A program made the position numbers and the translations under genes. 64,000 nucleotides of DNA from Alphaproteobacteria bacterium (GTDB taxonomy: Bacteria > Pseudomonadota > Alphaproteobacteria > MPNO01 > UBA2964). The DNA is taken from assembly GCA_012103315.1 (NCBI GenBank), contig WLWZ01000018.1, forward strand, positions 1 to 64,000, read 5' to 3'. Below the pieces are notes generated by a model. The model worked only from the letters and a program-made list of their open reading frames with translations, was not told the origin of the DNA and ran no database searches. Below, piece after piece: positions 1 through 8,673 of this stretch; within the stretch, counting starts at the first letter, position 1; each line of letters opens with the position of its first letter.

Positions 1-2
1 AA

Positions 3-161
3 CGCGATGGACGTCGTAAGGCTATTGATGAAGCTCTTGCCGCTCAGCGAGTGTTGGAAGCCAAGCGGCGGCAGGCCCAAGGTATCCGCCATAAAGTCAA
101 TATTGGTAGTTCTGTTGTAGCGGCGATGTTTACCGGGCTTATCATCGTTTCGATGTTCTAA
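3..161 (+). CDS. C-terminal end of an unidentified protein with a membrane tail (partial)
   Basis: An open frame enters from the left edge and ends at TAA 159-161. The visible 52 residues have a charged, Arg/Lys/Ala/Gln-rich stretch that looks helical, followed by a hydrophobic C-terminal segment (about 18 residues, containing VVAAMFTGLIIVSMF) that would serve as a single tail anchor or last transmembrane helix. I do not recognise the family. A strong hairpin terminator follows within 25 bases, which supports a real gene end. The start lies outside the window. Confidence 0.55.
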   Translation, partial: RDGRRKAIDEALAAQRVLEAKRRQAQGIRHKVNIGSSVVAAMFTGLIIVSMF

Positions 162-181
162 GCGTCACAAAATAGTCCCAT

Positions 182-210
182 AAAAAGCGCTCCATTCCAG
201 AGCGCTTTTT
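182..210 (+). terminator. Rho-independent terminator
   Basis: Perfect 11-bp inverted repeat (aaaaagcgctc / gagcgcttttt) with a 7-base loop at 193-199. It ends in five T on the plus strand and has A-tract symmetry on the minus strand, so it can act in both directions: after the partial plus-strand gene and after the convergent hydrolase gene ending at 233. Confidence 0.85.
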
Positions 211-232
211 GCTTCCGCGTATCTCTCTAGCG

Positions 233-931
233 CTAGAGTACTTTTTGCGTCGGAATATTCTCAAGATGTTCGACGACCTCATCGACCTTCATAACGTCTG
301 CATACTTATGATGCATATCGAACAAACTCACCTTGTGGATCATTTCCGCACGATCAAAAACACATTCTTCAACGACTGACACGTGCAACCCAAACATATG
401 CGCCTCCAATACGTTGGCGCGGACGCAACCTGACGTACTTTCACCGCAGACAATCAAGCTATCGATGCGACGTTGATTGAGGTGCGCAATTAAGGGCGTT
501 CCAAAGAATGCACTCGGGCGCTCCTTCCGAAAGACCACATCTTCAGGTTCCGGCGCGAAATCGTCACGAATTTCGCAATCCTCTGCTGTGGTTTTCAAAT
601 GAACCCGCTTGGTAGAATTAACTCTGTGCGGATTGAATTGGGCGGTAACATAGTAAACTGGGACTCCCGCTGCTCGCGTTGCAGCAAATAGTCGTTTGGT
701 GGGCTCGATCGCATTATGCGCATAAACCCCGCAGCTATTCGGAAATTCATCGTCAAGTTCGTGCGGCAAGCCCGGACCGCCTTTGTACACAAGGTTGTAA
801 AGGTCGATGCAAAGAAGCGCCGGGTTTTTGCCGATATAGGTTTCACGAGCGTAAGGAGAGTAAGTTTTGATATCGTCGGTCGGAATAACATCTTGCCAGC
901 AATGATCTTCAAATGCGTCTGGTTTCGCCAC
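233..931 (-). CDS. Isochorismatase-family cysteine hydrolase
   Basis: A 232-residue protein of the isochorismatase-like hydrolase fold. These cytosolic enzymes hydrolyse amides or vinyl ethers with an Asp-Lys-Cys triad. Asp43 (CIDLYN), Lys136 (FRKERPS) and Cys169 (GESTSGCVRA) are in the expected places, and the cis-peptide region before the cysteine is normal, so it should be active. Members act on isochorismate, nicotinamide, N-carbamoylsarcosine, maleamate and similar compounds; the substrate cannot be chosen here. The start is GTG at 931 with a strong GGAGGAG seven bases upstream; a nearby ATG is out of frame. It stands alone between a terminator and a histidine kinase on the same strand. 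Confidence 0.85.
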   Translation of the reverse strand: MAKPDAFEDHCWQDVIPTDDIKTYSPYARETYIGKNPALLCIDLYNLVYKGGPGLPHELDDEFPNSCGVYAHNAIEPTKRLFAATRAAGVPVYYVTAQFNPHRVNSTKRVHLKTTAEDCEIRDDFAPEPEDVVFRKERPSAFFGTPLIAHLNQRRIDSLIVCGESTSGCVRANVLEAHMFGLHVSVVEECVFDRAEMIHKVSLFDMHHKYADVMKVDEVVEHLENIPTQKVL

Positions 932-1012
932 AGCTCATCTCCTCCAAAAGAATGGACAATTAATTCCCTCAATTGAAGTCTCGGAGAAATTAACGTCCCA
1001 TGCAAGGGTCGT

Positions 1013-2218
1013 TCAGGCGACCAGGCGCATCGGCGGAAACTCCAAAGTTACCTTCGTTCCCTCACCGAGCTTGCTTTTCAAATTCAAGCTTCCGCCATGA
1101 TGTTCGACAAGAGATTTAGCGAGAGGTAACCCGAGGCCGGTTCCCGTTACATCCAATTCATTCGCGGTCATTACCTGACCAAAAGGCGTTAGGGCAGTTT
1201 CCAGATCTTCTTGCTTCATACCAATACCGGTATCGTTCACCCGAATACGGAGGCCAGTTTGTGCATTAACACTGGCGGAAATGCTGACTTTGCCGCCATC
1301 TGGGGTGAATTTCGAAGCATTGGAAACCAGATTGAACAAAACCTGCCGTATACGTCGTTCATCACCTCTTAGGGCCGGCAAATCCTTACCAATTCGAACT
1401 GCGAGCTTAATTTCTCCTGTTTCCGCTCGCCGTTTTAGCAATGCGAGACTAGCGTCCACAACACGAGCGACGTTGACTCTGCCCCGTTTAAATTTCATTT
1501 GCCCTGCTTCGATCTTCGAGAAATCCAAAATATCATTGATCAAGGACAGAAGGTGCTGACCACTTGCATGGATATCGGCGGCATATTCGCGGTAGCGAGG
1601 CGTGCCTACCGGACCAAATAGCTCTTTCTCCATAACTTCTGAAAAACCCATAATCGCATTTAGAGGGGTTCGAATTTCATGACTCATATTGGCCAAGAAT
1701 TCACTTTTGGTTCGATTGGCAAACTCGGCGCTTTCCTTGGCTTCAACAAGCGCCTGGCGCCCCTCTACGCGGGACGAAATATCCCGAATAACATTCAATG
1801 CTGCGGGCTTACCGTGCCAAGTTATGCCGATGCCAAGAATTTCTACATCAACTATAGAACCGTCCAGTCGAAGCCGCTGCTGCTCCTCCATCGGCACGTT
1901 GCCATTCGCGACCAACATTCGTCGTCGCGCCGCCAAACGGTCGCGTTCATTTTCGGGAACAAAATCTTGCGAATGCCGCCCGATAATCTCTTCAGAATAT
2001 TGTGCACCAAATAGCTTCACAGCTGCGTCGTTTACATAAACGATCACGCCGTCGCAGGAAATACGAACAGCATCAGGCATGCTCTGAACAAGTAACCTGA
2101 ACCTGTTATCGCTTTCCGTGTAGTGACGGGCATTCTCAAGATCAGAGACACGCTGTCTTAATGTCTCTAATTCTGTCAGAAGTTCCGTCTTGGTCTTACG
2201 AACATCTTGCATAGGCAT
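1013..2218 (-). CDS. Soluble PAS-domain sensor histidine kinase
   Basis: A 401-residue histidine kinase with no transmembrane segment, so the signal is probably sensed in the cytoplasm. The order is a short N-terminal coiled coil (TELETLRQRVSDLENA), one PAS domain with its PAC region (roughly residues 40-155), a HisKA dimerisation domain with the phospho-acceptor His180 in MSHEIRTPLNAI, and a HATPase_c domain with N box (FNLVSNASKF), G1 (NDTGIGM) and G2 (GTGLGLPLAK). No response regulator is adjacent, so the partner is elsewhere. I chose the ATG at 2218 (a second ATG lies at 2212). The frame is open to a TTG at 2275, but that would add an unlikely Gly-rich leader over a poly-C run. Two inverted repeats lie just upstream. 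Confidence 0.85.
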   Translation of the reverse strand: MPMQDVRKTKTELLTELETLRQRVSDLENARHYTESDNRFRLLVQSMPDAVRISCDGVIVYVNDAAVKLFGAQYSEEIIGRHSQDFVPENERDRLAARRRMLVANGNVPMEEQQRLRLDGSIVDVEILGIGITWHGKPAALNVIRDISSRVEGRQALVEAKESAEFANRTKSEFLANMSHEIRTPLNAIMGFSEVMEKELFGPVGTPRYREYAADIHASGQHLLSLINDILDFSKIEAGQMKFKRGRVNVARVVDASLALLKRRAETGEIKLAVRIGKDLPALRGDERRIRQVLFNLVSNASKFTPDGGKVSISASVNAQTGLRIRVNDTGIGMKQEDLETALTPFGQVMTANELDVTGTGLGLPLAKSLVEHHGGSLNLKSKLGEGTKVTLEFPPMRLVA

Positions 2219-2220
2219 AT

Positions 2221-2235
2221 TACCAACCGTTGGTA
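2221..2235. repeat. Inverted repeat at the histidine kinase start
   Basis: Perfect palindrome TACCAAC-c-GTTGGTA directly before the ATG at 2218. The position would suit an operator or a translation-blocking hairpin. The binding factor is unknown. Confidence 0.4.
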
Positions 2236-2263
2236 GAACTATGCCCCCCCCATTAAACTTCGT

Positions 2264-2286
2264 TAACCATGCCAAACATATGGTTA
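2264..2286. repeat. Second inverted repeat upstream of the histidine kinase
   Basis: Arms TAACCAT and ATGGTTA separated by 9 bases, about 50 bases before the kinase start, in the gap after aapP. It could be an operator. It lacks a T-run, so it is not a clear terminator for the aap operon. Confidence 0.3.
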
Positions 2287-2331
2287 ATAAGACGTTAAGG
2301 GTTTGCGTATTCGATTGGGCCCTTTGAAGGA

Positions 2332-3066
2332 CTACAATATCCGGCTAAGAAACTGTTTTGTACGGTCAGATTTCGGAGAGTCGAAGAACTCCAACGGCGA
2401 CGCCTCTTCTACGATCTGTCCTTCGTCAAGAAAAACGATGCGATCTGCCATCGCACGGGCAAGGCCCATCTCATGGGTAACACAAACCATCGTCATGCCA
2501 TCCGCAGCTAATTCTGCAATGACATCCAACACCTCTTTAATCATTTCTGGATCAAGCGCCGATGTCGGCTCATCAAACAGCATGATCTTCGGTTCCATAC
2601 ACAGGGCACGAGCAATAGCCACACGCTGCTGCTGACCTCCTGAAAGCTGCAACGGGAATTTTGTTGCCTGCTCGGGGATGTGAACCCGTTTGAGATATTT
2701 CTCGGCCCGCTCTTTAGCCTCAATCTCTGAAAGACCGAGACCCCGTACAGGCGCAAGACAGAGGTTTTCTTCAACCGTCAAATGGGGAAACAGGTTGAAT
2801 TGCTGGAACACCATGCCAACGGATTTTCGAACCTGCTCTACTGCGGTCGTGCCCCCTGCCAAATCGATCTGATTGACAGTTATTCGCCCAGACTCAACGG
2901 TTTCAAGCCCATTCATACATCGCACAAGGGTCGACTTCCCGGAACCAGAGGGGCCACAAACGACGATCCGTTCACCCGTATTTACCGACAGATCAACGCC
3001 ATCCAACGCTTGGTGGGTGCCAAACCATTTATGAACCTGCTCGACCTTTATAACCGGATCGGACAT
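2332..3066 (-). CDS. aapP: General L-amino acid ABC transporter, ATP-binding subunit
   Basis: ATPase of a polar amino acid importer (GlnQ/AapP group), the last gene of the aap operon. Visible motifs: Walker [10 protein letters not shown] (38-46), Q-loop FQQFN (about 87-91), signature LSGGQQQR (141-148), Walker B IMLFDEP (161-167), and the switch histidine in VTHEM. With the ATG at 3066 the length is 244 residues, normal for the family. An in-frame ATG at 3078 directly abuts the aapM stop but has no ribosome site, while GGAAAG precedes the one at 3066. It would power uptake through AapQ/AapM. Because aapM is interrupted, the complex may not assemble. Confidence 0.95.
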   Translation of the reverse strand: MSDPVIKVEQVHKWFGTHQALDGVDLSVNTGERIVVCGPSGSGKSTLVRCMNGLETVESGRITVNQIDLAGGTTAVEQVRKSVGMVFQQFNLFPHLTVEENLCLAPVRGLGLSEIEAKERAEKYLKRVHIPEQATKFPLQLSGGQQQRVAIARALCMEPKIMLFDEPTSALDPEMIKEVLDVIAELAADGMTMVCVTHEMGLARAMADRIVFLDEGQIVEEASPLEFFDSPKSDRTKQFLSRIL

Positions 3067-3078
3067 CAAACTTTCCAT

Positions 3079-4110
3079 TCACACATGGCGCGTACCACCA
3101 CGTAGCTCGACCCTTATACTCAATCTCGACAGGCTGAAACAAATTACCCAATAGATTAAGGCCGCAAAGATATAGCCCTCAGCGGCAAGACCGAGCCATT
3201 CTTGATCATTCAAACTTGCCTGAATAATACCCAGAAAATCAAACATCCCGATGATCAAGACCAACGTCGTATCTTTAAACAAGGCGATGACTGTATTGAT
3301 TAAGCCTGGAATAACATGCCGAACTGCCTGGGGCAGGATCACATAGAGCATCGTCTTCCAATAACCGAGCCCCAGCGCAGCAGCAGCTTCATATTGCCCA
3401 CGAGGGATCGCTTGTAACCCACCGCGGATGACTTCCGCCAAATAGGCACCAGCGAATAACGAAACACCGATGAGCGCCCGCAACAACTTATCAACGCTTG
3501 CACCATCAGGAAGGAATAACGGCAACATCACGGATGCCATAAATAAAACAGTAATGAGCGGAACCCCACGCCAAATCTAAATAAAGGCAGTACAAAATAT
3601 TCGGACAATCGGCAAAGACGAGCGCCGACCGAGCGCCATCAAGATGGCGACAGGAAATGCCATAGCAAGCCCGGCAATAGTCAACACAACGGTCAACATC
3701 ATGCCGCCCCAAAGCCGTGTTTCGATAGCAGGCAGCGCAAGAGACCCTCCCACTAACAAGAAACCGCAAGCGAATAATGCCACCACGAAACCCACCAATG
3801 CCCGGAGGCCGGAAACCCGAGACCAAAAGAAAAGAACCATTGCAGCAACCAAAATCAATGCCGCAATATCAACACGCCAACGTTCCGCCTCTGGATAAAA
3901 CCCATACATAAACTGGTCGAAGCGTTGTGTGATATAGACCCAACAGGCGCCGCCCTTGCTACAATCCGTACGTTCTGTCCCCATCCAATCAGCAGAAAGC
4001 ACCGCCCAGTCAATCAACGGAACCAATGCCCATACTAAGCCGACAGCAATCACGACGGTGGTCAGAGCATTACCGCAACTCGAGAATAAATTTTGTCGCG
4101 CCCAAGTCAT
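3079..4110 (-). pseudogene. aapM: General L-amino acid ABC permease AapM, interrupted by in-frame TAG
   Basis: The reading frame from ATG 4110 to TGA 3079 is intact except for one TAG at 3577-3579. Upstream are 177 residues with several membrane helices. Downstream the same frame continues without any shift as [16 protein letters not shown], the conserved permease motif, through the EAA-like loop ([13 protein letters not shown]) to the usual C terminus. Homologues carry Glu at the TAG position (FIE-x-WRGVP), so one G-to-T change of GAG explains it. Read through, the product would be about 343 residues, close to the family size. The ATG at 3540 could restart a C-terminal piece, but neither half alone has a full permease core. 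Its start overlaps the aapQ stop by one base. It could be a true nonsense mutation, a suppressible amber, or a sequencing error. Confidence 0.85.
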
Positions 4111-5228
4111 TACGGGGAAAGCCCCCGCATCGCGGTTGTCCGGTTAAAAGCGTTCATCGCCATAGCTATTGCCAGACTTATCGTGAGATACACCGCCATC
4201 GTAATACCGATAATCTCAATCGCCTGTCCGGTAATATTGAGAACAGTACCTGCAAAAACTGAGACCAAATCGGGAAAGGCTATTGCCGCCGCCAGTGAGG
4301 AATTCTTGGTCAAGTTTAGATACTGATTGGTCAACAAGGGAACGATGACGCGCAGCGCTTGCGGAATAACAACAAACCGCATTCGATCTTTGTTGGAGAG
4401 AGACAGAGCGTTAGCCGCTTCAATTTGGCCGCGCGGCACCGATTGAATTCCAGCGCGAACAATCTCAGCAATAAACGCGGCGGTATATGTCGACAACGCT
4501 ATTACCAGAGCCACAAGTTCTGGCGACAAAACTGCTCCGCCAATAAAATTAAAGCTCCGCAATACAGGCACGCTGATACCGGCATTCGCAAACACTAACA
4601 CCAAAAGCAGCACAGCCATCCCGGAGCAACTCCTTGATATTAATTTTTGCTGTCGTTGCCAAAATGCCGTGATTAACAAAGCGATAAGGACACTCAATAA
4701 CCAACCGCCACCGTCGAATATTTCTAACGCTGGAACATAGAATCCGCGGTTATTTAGAAAGAACAATCCCATCAGATCAAAACTCTGGCGAGGACTGGGT
4801 AAGGATCGCAGAACAGCAAAATACCAAAAGAAAATTTGCAGCAGCAGAGGAATGTTACGAAGCGTTTCGACATAGACCGCAGCAAGGCGAGCCAGGAGCC
4901 AGTTGCCGGAAAATCTCGCGACCCCAAAGGCAAAGCCCAAGATTGTCGCGAGCGCCACACTGATTGCAGATACCAATAAGGTGTTCAGCAATCCGACCCA
5001 AAACGCCCTTCCGATAGAAGATGCTTCGCTGAATTCAATCAGACTCGTCGAGATACCAAATCCGGCCGTTGATTGAAGAAATGAAAATCCAGACGCAATC
5101 CCACGGGTAGAGAGATTGTCGAATGTATTTCCAATTACCCAACTGACAAGAACAACAACGATGACCACCGCAACGAATTGCCAAATGAATGCTGCGCGTC
5201 GTCCAGATTGCCAAAGGCTGTTGTTCAA
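4110..5228 (-). CDS. aapQ: General L-amino acid ABC transporter permease AapQ
   Basis: Inner-membrane permease of the His/Glu/Gln/Arg/opine (HisM-GltJK) family, 372 residues. This matches the long AapQ type, which has an extra periplasmic/membrane insertion between the N-terminal and core domains. Visible parts: an N-terminal hydrophobic helix, the conserved VETLRNIPLLLQIFFWY stretch, and the cytoplasmic EAA loop (IEAANALSLSNKDRMR) that docks the ATPase. It starts at TTG 5228 with AGG seven bases upstream, overlapping the end of aapJ; no ATG is available before the conserved region. It is tightly packed between aapJ and aapM and so in the same transcript. Confidence 0.9.
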   Translation of the reverse strand: MNNSLWQSGRRAAFIWQFVAVVIVVVLVSWVIGNTFDNLSTRGIASGFSFLQSTAGFGISTSLIEFSEASSIGRAFWVGLLNTLLVSAISVALATILGFAFGVARFSGNWLLARLAAVYVETLRNIPLLLQIFFWYFAVLRSLPSPRQSFDLMGLFFLNNRGFYVPALEIFDGGGWLLSVLIALLITAFWQRQQKLISRSCSGMAVLLLVLVFANAGISVPVLRSFNFIGGAVLSPELVALVIALSTYTAAFIAEIVRAGIQSVPRGQIEAANALSLSNKDRMRFVVIPQALRVIVPLLTNQYLNLTKNSSLAAAIAFPDLVSVFAGTVLNITGQAIEIIGITMAVYLTISLAIAMAMNAFNRTTAMRGLSP

Positions 5229-5232
5229 CGAA

Positions 5233-6249
5233 TTACCTAATAGGCGGTGCGTAATGTAGCCCGCCTTTATTCCACAGCCGGTTTAGATCACGGGAAATCT
5301 TAAGGCGACTCTTGTTTCCAAGATGTCTTTCGAAGAGTTCACCGTAATTTCCAACGGCAGTGATCGCGCGAACCGCCCATTTGGGATCAAGGCCGAGATT
5401 GGCACCCGCCTTTCCTTCTGTGCCAACAAATCTTCGGACAGCGGGATTTCGGGTCTTTTTCTCAAGCACCGTAACATTGGATTTCGTAACACCTAACTCT
5501 TCTGCCCCAATAAGAGCAAACAACGTCCAACGAACAATATTGAACCATTGATCATCACCTTGCCGCACCGCGGGCCCAAGAGGTTCCTTCGAAATGACCT
5601 CGGGCAAAATCATATGAACATTCCCTTTCGGGAGTTTCAGGCGTTGGGCGTAAAGACCTGACTGGTCAGTAGAAAAGACGTCACAGCGGCCAGCCCGGTA
5701 CGCGGCAAGGACTTCATCAGATTTCTCAAACACCACCGGGGTATATTTCATTCCATGTGATCGAAAATAATCCGACAGATTAAGTTCCGTCGTCGAGCCT
5801 GAGTTCACACAGACGGCGGCGCCATCAAGCTCTCTTGCGGACCTGACGCCAAGATCTCGACGCACCATAAACCCCTGCCCGTCATAATAAAGAATACCGG
5901 CAAAGTTCACGCCGAGCGCGCTATCCCTCGTTTGCGTCCAGGTGACATTCCGGGAGAGAATATGAATTTCACCAAACTGTAACGCGGTGAATGCCTCTTT
6001 GGTCGACAGCGGTCTGAATTTGACCTTGTCTGGAGAACCCAATGCGACCGCCGCAACGGCACGACAGAAATCCACGTCAATGCCCGTCCAATTCCCCTTT
6101 GCGTCAGGGACAGAGAATCCTGGAAGCCCTTGGCTCACGCCACAAGTTAGCCAGCCTTTTTTCTTGATCGTATCAAGAGTCCCAGCACTCGTTGCCGCAC
6201 CGAACAGCACAACGGAAAGAAAAGGTACCAAATATCTTAAAATTCGCAT
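5233..6249 (-). CDS. aapJ: General L-amino acid ABC transporter substrate-binding protein AapJ
   Basis: Periplasmic solute-binding protein (family 3), 338 residues, first gene of the aap operon. A signal peptide is clear (MRILRYLVPFLSVVLF, then a small-residue cleavage region near ATSAGT). The mature part begins with the AapJ-typical TLDTIKKKGWLTCGVSQGL and GIDVDFCRAVAAV. The Gly-x-Ser-Thr-Thr anion/amino-group site is seen in NSGSTTELNL. The start is ATG 6249 after AGGGGG; the frame also has GTG at 6252. AapJ usually binds many L-amino acids. It is divergent from the molybdenum enzyme gene at 6324, with about 74 bases between them that must hold both promoters. Confidence 0.93.
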   Translation of the reverse strand: MRILRYLVPFLSVVLFGAATSAGTLDTIKKKGWLTCGVSQGLPGFSVPDAKGNWTGIDVDFCRAVAAVALGSPDKVKFRPLSTKEAFTALQFGEIHILSRNVTWTQTRDSALGVNFAGILYYDGQGFMVRRDLGVRSARELDGAAVCVNSGSTTELNLSDYFRSHGMKYTPVVFEKSDEVLAAYRAGRCDVFSTDQSGLYAQRLKLPKGNVHMILPEVISKEPLGPAVRQGDDQWFNIVRWTLFALIGAEELGVTKSNVTVLEKKTRNPAVRRFVGTEGKAGANLGLDPKWAVRAITAVGNYGELFERHLGNKSRLKISRDLNRLWNKGGLHYAPPIR

Positions 6250-6323
6250 CACGCCCCCTACCCTGAGAACTAATTTCTATTACACTAAAATAACAGAGTC
6301 ACTTCACCTTGGAGAAATACCAA

Positions 6324-8648
6324 ATGGGCGAGTACGCGCTTGGACAACCAATACCCCGTTCAGAAGACCCTCGGCTATTGAGTGGCGGTGGCCGCTACGT
6401 AGACGATGTGCAGTTACCCAATACAGCACATGCCTGGATTTTGCGCTCACCTTTCGCCCATGCAAATATCAAATCCCTCGATACGTCCGCGGCAGAATCC
6501 GCGCCTGGCGTGGAGTTGGTCCTAACCGGTAAAGACTGGGAAGAATGCGGTTGGGGTGATCTCCCCGTCGGTACAGGCCGTAAGCGACCGGATGGATCGC
6601 CAATGTTCGTTCCACCGATGAAACCAATCGTCACGGACGGACGAGTTAGACGCGTAGGTGATTATGTCGCAATGGTCATCGCCGAGACGGAGAACCAAGC
6701 TAAAGACGCCTGTGAACTCATCAAAGTCGACTATGAAATGCTACCATCGGTCACCTCGGGCAAAGCAGCGCTCGCTGAAGGTTCAGCTGCTGTCTACGAT
6801 GAATGTCCCGACAATATCTGTTTTCTGCACGAGGTTGGCGACAAGGAAGCCGTTGACGCAGCGTTCGCAACCGCAGACCACGTAACGACGCATAAACTCG
6901 ACATCACTCGTGTGATGGCCGCGACAATGGAACCCCGTGGCTGCACCGGTCATTACAGTTCTTTCGACGACACCTACACGCTCTACACAACACTGCAGGG
7001 GGTGCACCCCTATCGCGCTACCTTGGCGCAGCGAATTTTGAAAGTGTCAGAGAGCAAAGTCCGGGTCGTTGCCCAGGATGTTGGCGGCAGTTTCGGCATG
7101 AAATCCCCCATCTATGCCGAAAACCCTCTTTGCCTATTAGCGTCTCGTAAACTCAATCGACCAGTCAAATGGCTTGCTGATCGCAGTGAAGCTTTTCTGT
7201 CAGATTACGGTGGACGCGACAACTTTTGGAAAGCAGAGCTAGCGCTCGATAAGAACGGAAAGTTCCTTGCAATGCGCGCAACGAGCATCGCCAATCTCGG
7301 TGCTTATATTGGCGGCGCGACGCCGAATCCGGCAATTAATAACCTTGGTACTATCGCAGGCGTCTATACAACGCCCTGCATCCACCTCAAAGTAACAGGT
7401 GTTCTGTCCAACACTAATACGATGACGCCCTATCGAGGTGCAGGACGCCCGGAAGCAGCCTACGTGATCGAACGAATGATCGATCTGGCAGCGCAGGAAA
7501 TGGAGATGGATCCAACCGAGCTACGTCGGATCAATACGATCCCACCAGATGCCATGCCCTTCAAAACTGGTCTTACCTTCACCTACGATTCAGGTGAGTT
7601 TGAAAAGAACATGGATATGGCGCTTGAGATGTCTGACTACGGCGGTTTCGAGGCGCGCCGTGAACAGGCTAAAACTAAAGGCAAGCTAAGGGGTATTGGT
7701 GTTTCCAATACGATCGAGCGTGCCGCTGCCGCCGGTATTGAAGCCGCAGAAATCCGTGTCGACCGTTCGGGAACAGTCACAATTCTCTCCGGCTCTTGTA
7801 CCCAAGGGCAAGGTCACGAAACTGTCTATAAACAAATTGTCTGCGACAAGCTCGGCCTAAAACCCGAAGACGTCAGCTATATCTGGGGAGACACCGACAA
7901 GGTGGCTTTCGGGCATGGCGCCGGCGGGTCACGTTCGGCGACACTTGGCGGATCTGCGGTGTTGATGGCTACCGACAAAATCATCGAGAAAGCAACAAAG
8001 GTCGCTGCCCATCAGTTAGAAGCCGCAGTAGAGGATATTGAGTTCAACGAAGGTACCTTTGCTGTAGCCGGCACGGACAAGACTGTGAACTTTGCCGCTA
8101 TCGCCAAAGCCGCAGTAGCACCTGCCACGGTTCCCGACGGAATGGAGCCAGGCCTCAATGAACAGGCGACTTATACTGCAGAAATTATGAACTATCCTAA
8201 TGGATGCCACGTCTGTGAGGTCGAAATTGACCCCGACACCGGCGTCGTTAATATACTCGAATATAATGTCATTGATGATGTCGGCACTGTTATGAACCCT
8301 ATGCTCTTAAAGGGACAGATCCAGGGCGGAATTGCGCAAGGTGTCGGCCAGGCATTGCTAGAAGAGATCAAATACGACTCAGATGGCCAGCTCATCACCG
8401 GGTCATTCATGGATTATGCCATGCCGCGCGCTGAGCATATGAGCTATATGGAGGTCAAAGCCAATCCAGTGCCGACCAAGACCAACCCACTCGGAGTCAA
8501 AGGCGCCGGCGAAGCTGGTAATGTCGGGGGGCTCGCTGCTGTTATGAACGCCGTCGTTAACGCCCTCCAACCTATTGGCGTAACCCATGTCGATATGCCG
8601 CTAACGCCTGAGCGTCTTTGGAAGACAATTCAAGACGCTAACGGATAA
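6324..8648 (+). CDS. Xanthine dehydrogenase/CO-dehydrogenase-type molybdopterin-binding subunit (CoxL-like)
   Basis: Large catalytic subunit of a molybdenum hydroxylase, 774 residues. The N-terminal a/b hammerhead domain (PRSEDPRLLSGGGRYVDD) is followed by the Moco-binding domain. The active-site loop reads PYRGAGRPEA, the form seen in form II CoxL-like and aldehyde-oxidase-type enzymes, not the AYXCSFR of true CO dehydrogenase. The catalytic Glu region (GVKGAGEAGNVGG) is present near the C terminus. The start is ATG 6324 with GGAG at 6311-6314; an upstream in-frame TTG overlaps that ribosome site. Such enzymes normally need an FAD subunit and a 2Fe-2S subunit, but neither is adjacent. The substrate is unknown. 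Confidence 0.88.
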   Translation: MGEYALGQPIPRSEDPRLLSGGGRYVDDVQLPNTAHAWILRSPFAHANIKSLDTSAAESAPGVELVLTGKDWEECGWGDLPVGTGRKRPDGSPMFVPPMKPIVTDGRVRRVGDYVAMVIAETENQAKDACELIKVDYEMLPSVTSGKAALAEGSAAVYDECPDNICFLHEVGDKEAVDAAFATADHVTTHKLDITRVMAATMEPRGCTGHYSSFDDTYTLYTTLQGVHPYRATLAQRILKVSESKVRVVAQDVGGSFGMKSPIYAENPLCLLASRKLNRPVKWLADRSEAFLSDYGGRDNFWKAELALDKNGKFLAMRATSIANLGAYIGGATPNPAINNLGTIAGVYTTPCIHLKVTGVLSNTNTMTPYRGAGRPEAAYVIERMIDLAAQEMEMDPTELRRINTIPPDAMPFKTGLTFTYDSGEFEKNMDMALEMSDYGGFEARREQAKTKGKLRGIGVSNTIERAAAAGIEAAEIRVDRSGTVTILSGSCTQGQGHETVYKQIVCDKLGLKPEDVSYIWGDTDKVAFGHGAGGSRSATLGGSAVLMATDKIIEKATKVAAHQLEAAVEDIEFNEGTFAVAGTDKTVNFAAIAKAAVAPATVPDGMEPGLNEQATYTAEIMNYPNGCHVCEVEIDPDTGVVNILEYNVIDDVGTVMNPMLLKGQIQGGIAQGVGQALLEEIKYDSDGQLITGSFMDYAMPRAEHMSYMEVKANPVPTKTNPLGVKGAGEAGNVGGLAAVMNAVVNALQPIGVTHVDMPLTPERLWKTIQDANG

Positions 8649-8673
8649 CAAATATCTGATCAGGAAACCTGCT

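Noticed and set aside
595-1005. 136-residue frame on the minus strand overlapping the hydrolase gene
   Set aside because: Out of frame with the hydrolase, which carries all catalytic residues; no recognisable domain.
2242-2251. Run of eight C (G on the coding strand) before the histidine kinase, considered as a phase-variation tract
   Set aside because: It lies upstream of the better start at 2218, no in-frame ATG would be gained by a single-base slip, and eight bases is short for this purpose.
3541-3576. Reading the aapM break as a frameshift or as two separate genes
   Set aside because: The frame is the same on both sides of the TAG and the residues between 3541 and 3576 encode the conserved [11 protein letters not shown] motif, so it is one gene with one stop codon.
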